Shown: positions 61,975 to 64,000 of the stretch, piece after piece
Layout of the letters: every line of letters begins with the position of its first letter
How positions within the stretch are numbered: the first letter of the stretch is position 1
Origin: CAZKFG01 sp964551985
GTDB lineage: Bacteria > Bacillota > Negativicutes > Acidaminococcales > JAISLQ01
NCBI GenBank assembly: GCA_964551985.1
Contig: CAZKFG010000001.1
Coordinates: forward strand, 1-64,000
DNA length: 64,000 bases
Reading direction: 5' to 3'
Program-made: the position numbers and the translations under genes
Notes under the pieces: model-generated
The model's database searches: none
What the model was told of the DNA's origin: nothing
The model's input: the letters and a program-made list of their open reading frames with translations, nothing else

Positions 61975-63069
61975 CTAGTCTGGAAATCTTTGACCCACTT
62001 TTTCGCCTTGCTTTTCTTTGCGTTCTTTCAAGCCCTTACGTTTAAAATCTTCGTTTGCTTTTGTTAAAAGCTTACCGTGTACAATACAGTCAGACCGAAG
62101 TCTCCTACCTATTGTCCGCTCCAGTTGTCTACCTAATGTAATAATTTGATCCATATCAATACCTGTTTCAATGCCCATCTCTTGCATCATCATAAGCATA
62201 TCTTCTGTATTGACAAGTCCAACAGCATTTGGACAATTATAATAGTAGCTACCAGTACCACGAATTGGAGTATCATCCATAAAGTTTGCTGGTTGCCCGC
62301 CAAGTCCACCCAAAGTGCTTTCAAAATTAGTTATTCCTGCTTGTAGAGTTGCCAATACATTTGCCATGCCCCAACCACGTGTCTCGTGAAAATGTGCTAT
62401 ATGCACTTTAGTGTCTGGTATAGCATCTAAAAGACTAGAAAAATAACTATAAACTTTATCCGGAGAAGATGACCCATCATGATCAGCATGCTCCACATCA
62501 TCAGCACCAATATCTAGCCATTTTTTAGTAAATAAAATTGCGTCAGAAAATTTCGTTGGTCCAGAAATTGGGCTACCCCAAATAGTACTTACTGTTCCAT
62601 TCACCTTTATTCCAGCGTCATGAGCTTTTTGGATGCATCGTTCTGCTTCTTTCCAATATTCAGGTAAAGTTGTACCAGAATTAGCATAATGATGCTCTTC
62701 GTCTGTTGACACCATCATCAATATCCTATCAGGACCAACGCCTTGTTTTTTCAATTCAATGGCTCTATCTACTGCAGACTCACGAATTGTTACGCAAGTT
62801 ATTTCGACATCTTTCATGTCAATTCCAAATCTTGAAATATTTTTGCTATTTCTAAGACGCTCTAGCAGAATTTGCGCATCTTTAAATTGCGGCATGTTAG
62901 TAGGATTACCAAGATTTGTCAATTCTATTTTTCTTAAACCAGCAATTATAAGTTGCTCTGCATAATACAACTTTGCCTCAGTAGAAATAAACTTTTCTTC
63001 ATGCTGAAAACCATCACGAATTGTAATGTCACCAATACTTACCTTTTTTGGATATTTAAAAACTGACAT
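61975..63069 (-). CDS. HMGL-like (DRE-TIM) protein without the lyase cysteine loop
   Basis: A 364-residue protein of the pyruvate-carboxyltransferase/HMG-CoA-lyase superfamily. DITIRDGFQHEEKFIS keeps the Arg-Asp of the active site and HIAHFHETRGWGMAN the His ligands. After GGLGGQP, however, the sequence is ANFMDDTPIRGTGSYYY, so the G-x-Cys-P loop of true HMG-CoA lyases is missing. It may be a lyase or aldolase with another proton-transfer residue. ATG 63069 follows GGGGG by eight bases; the frame also opens at 63084 within that G run. It is cotranscribed with the CoA-transferase gene at 63096. Confidence 0.8.
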   Translation of the reverse strand: MSVFKYPKKVSIGDITIRDGFQHEEKFISTEAKLYYAEQLIIAGLRKIELTNLGNPTNMPQFKDAQILLERLRNSKNISRFGIDMKDVEITCVTIRESAVDRAIELKKQGVGPDRILMMVSTDEEHHYANSGTTLPEYWKEAERCIQKAHDAGIKVNGTVSTIWGSPISGPTKFSDAILFTKKWLDIGADDVEHADHDGSSSPDKVYSYFSSLLDAIPDTKVHIAHFHETRGWGMANVLATLQAGITNFESTLGGLGGQPANFMDDTPIRGTGSYYYNCPNAVGLVNTEDMLMMMQEMGIETGIDMDQIITLGRQLERTIGRRLRSDCIVHGKLLTKANEDFKRKGLKERKEKQGEKVGQRFPD

Positions 63070-63095
63070 AATAAAAACCCCCATTTAAAATATTT

Positions 63096-64000
63096 TTATC
63101 CCTCATTTACCCCTAAAGCACCAGCTTTTTTGAATTGTTCAATTTTTTCTTTATTAAAGCCAAGTACTTTTTCTAATATTTGTTCACTATGCTCACCCAA
63201 TAATGGTGGTCCTTTGCGAATAGTTGTTACTGTATCAGAAAATCTTATTGGACAAGCAATTGCTTTCATCGTCTGACCACTTGGTGTATGCATATCAACA
63301 ATCATTTCTCTATCTTCTACAATGTGCTTATCTGTTACGATTTTGTCTACAGTATAAATAGGTGCACTAGGTATACTATTTTTCAAAAGCAAATCGACAA
63401 TATCTGCTACAGTTTTATCTTTAGTCCACAAAACAACTTCTTTGGTCAATTCTGCATGGTTTTTTACTCGATTTGGATTATGTTCATATTTTTTATTTGC
63501 TAACAAATCCAACCTGTTAATAGTTTTACAAAACCTTTCCCAGACGGCGTCATTGCCAACAGCTATAACTACCCATCCATCTAGAGCTTCAAAGGTATCA
63601 TAAGGGCAAATAAATTCATACCTGTTGCCCGTTCTACCAGGAACTCGACCTTCCACAAGATAAATTTGCAGCAGTGTCTCCATTGAACTTACAACACAAT
63701 CTACCAATGATACATCTATAGATTGCCCTTTGCCAGTGTTATTACGACTGTTTATCGCTGCCAAAATACCAATACAACAATTAAGTCCGCCTAAAATATC
63801 ACCCATTGCTGTACCGCTTCTAGTTGGTGGAGAAGTTGGCCAACCACTAACGCTCATAAGTCCACCCATTGCTTGACCTATAATGTCATAACCTGGTCTT
63901 TGCGAATAACAACCAGTTTGACCAAAGCCAGAAATTGAAGCAAAAATAATTTTCTCATTGATTTTTTTCAGTTGCTCATAATCAGCACCTAACTTTTTCA
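63096..64000 (-). CDS. Type III (CaiB/BaiF) CoA-transferase, N terminus outside the window
   Basis: The frame is open to the window edge; in-frame codons before the first ATG encode EQLKKINEKIIFASISGFGQ and then the family segment PGYDIIGQAMGGLMSVSGWP. About 300 residues are visible and roughly the first 100 lie beyond position 64000. GTAMGDILGGLNCCIGILAA holds the catalytic Asp. It is close in sequence to the transferase at 44185, so the two acid clusters share related first steps. It precedes the HMGL-like gene by 26 bases. Confidence 0.92.
   Translation of the reverse strand, partial: KKLGADYEQLKKINEKIIFASISGFGQTGCYSQRPGYDIIGQAMGGLMSVSGWPTSPPTRSGTAMGDILGGLNCCIGILAAINSRNNTGKGQSIDVSLVDCVVSSMETLLQIYLVEGRVPGRTGNRYEFICPYDTFEALDGWVVIAVGNDAVWERFCKTINRLDLLANKKYEHNPNRVKNHAELTKEVVLWTKDKTVADIVDLLLKNSIPSAPIYTVDKIVTDKHIVEDREMIVDMHTPSGQTMKAIACPIRFSDTVTTIRKGPPLLGEHSEQILEKVLGFNKEKIEQFKKAGALGVNEG

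Noticed and set aside
1..64000. CRISPR arrays, tRNA or rRNA genes, prophage or insertion sequences
   Set aside because: No regularly spaced repeats, no tRNA-like cloverleaf, no rRNA segments and no transposase or integrase motifs were seen.

Overview
The window is AT-rich (roughly one third G+C by eye) and looks like the chromosome of an anaerobic diderm firmicute, most probably a member of the Negativicutes. Firmicute traits are strong AGGAGG ribosome binding sites, a T-box-controlled tyrS, a DUF1836 regulator and a SpoVB-type flippase. Diderm traits are an outer-membrane beta-barrel protein ending in Phe and several secreted periplasmic-type proteins. Anaerobic traits are a Na+-pump decarboxylase beta subunit, CoA-transferases, a DcuC-type carrier and iron-sulfur hydro-lyases. 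I cannot name a genus.

Layout. 1-3 kb (minus): MatC-like carrier, a 43-residue OadG-like peptide and an OadB-type beta subunit, with two related palindromes upstream. 4.1-15.9 kb (minus): a Pel-type exopolysaccharide operon in the order epimerase-PelD fusion, PelE-like, PelA-deacetylase-like, PelF, PelG, coiled-coil/beta-barrel outer-membrane protein, GH114 hydrolase, GalE-like epimerase. 16-28 kb: SpoVB-like flippase, a P-type-ATPase homologue without its catalytic residues, small unknown genes, a stand-alone DnaA-domain-I-like protein, rpoN, T-box/tyrS, a chemoreceptor, a HAD phosphatase and MgtC. 29-32 kb: a glycerol-3-phosphate-dehydrogenase-type oxidoreductase trio. 32-42 kb: secreted unknowns, a lone type III CoA-transferase, LarA, a small decayed gene, a Cache-GGDEF-EAL protein and an Nramp transporter.

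42-58.4 kb (plus): a PrpR-like sigma-54 activator, twin palindromic upstream sites, a textbook -24/-12 promoter and a long collinear cluster. The cluster holds a type III CoA-transferase, two-subunit aconitase-family hydro-lyase, PrpF-family isomerase, YjiH/YjiG-like membrane pair, M20 hydrolase, NifU-like + GGGtGRT pair, DcuC-type carrier, MmgE/PrpD enzyme, a second NifU-like + GGGtGRT pair, HMG-CoA-lyase-type enzyme and methyltransferase. It looks like an inducible pathway for an unsaturated or branched di/tricarboxylate such as aconitate, itaconate or a methylated relative. 58.4-64 kb (minus): a secreted trypsin-like protease, then a second acid/CoA cluster with a two-subunit CoA-transferase, cupin, HMGL-like protein lacking the usual cysteine loop, and a type III CoA-transferase that runs off the window.

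Most notable are the diderm Pel locus with a non-PelB outer-membrane candidate and a c-di-GMP-type RxxD site in its PelD, the sigma-54 acid cluster with duplicated NifU-like/GGGtGRT pairs, and the P-type-ATPase pseudoenzyme. rpoN lies in the same window as its likely target promoter, and a predicted c-di-GMP phosphodiesterase lies in the same window as the c-di-GMP-responsive PelD. No tRNA, rRNA, CRISPR array or insertion sequence was recognised.
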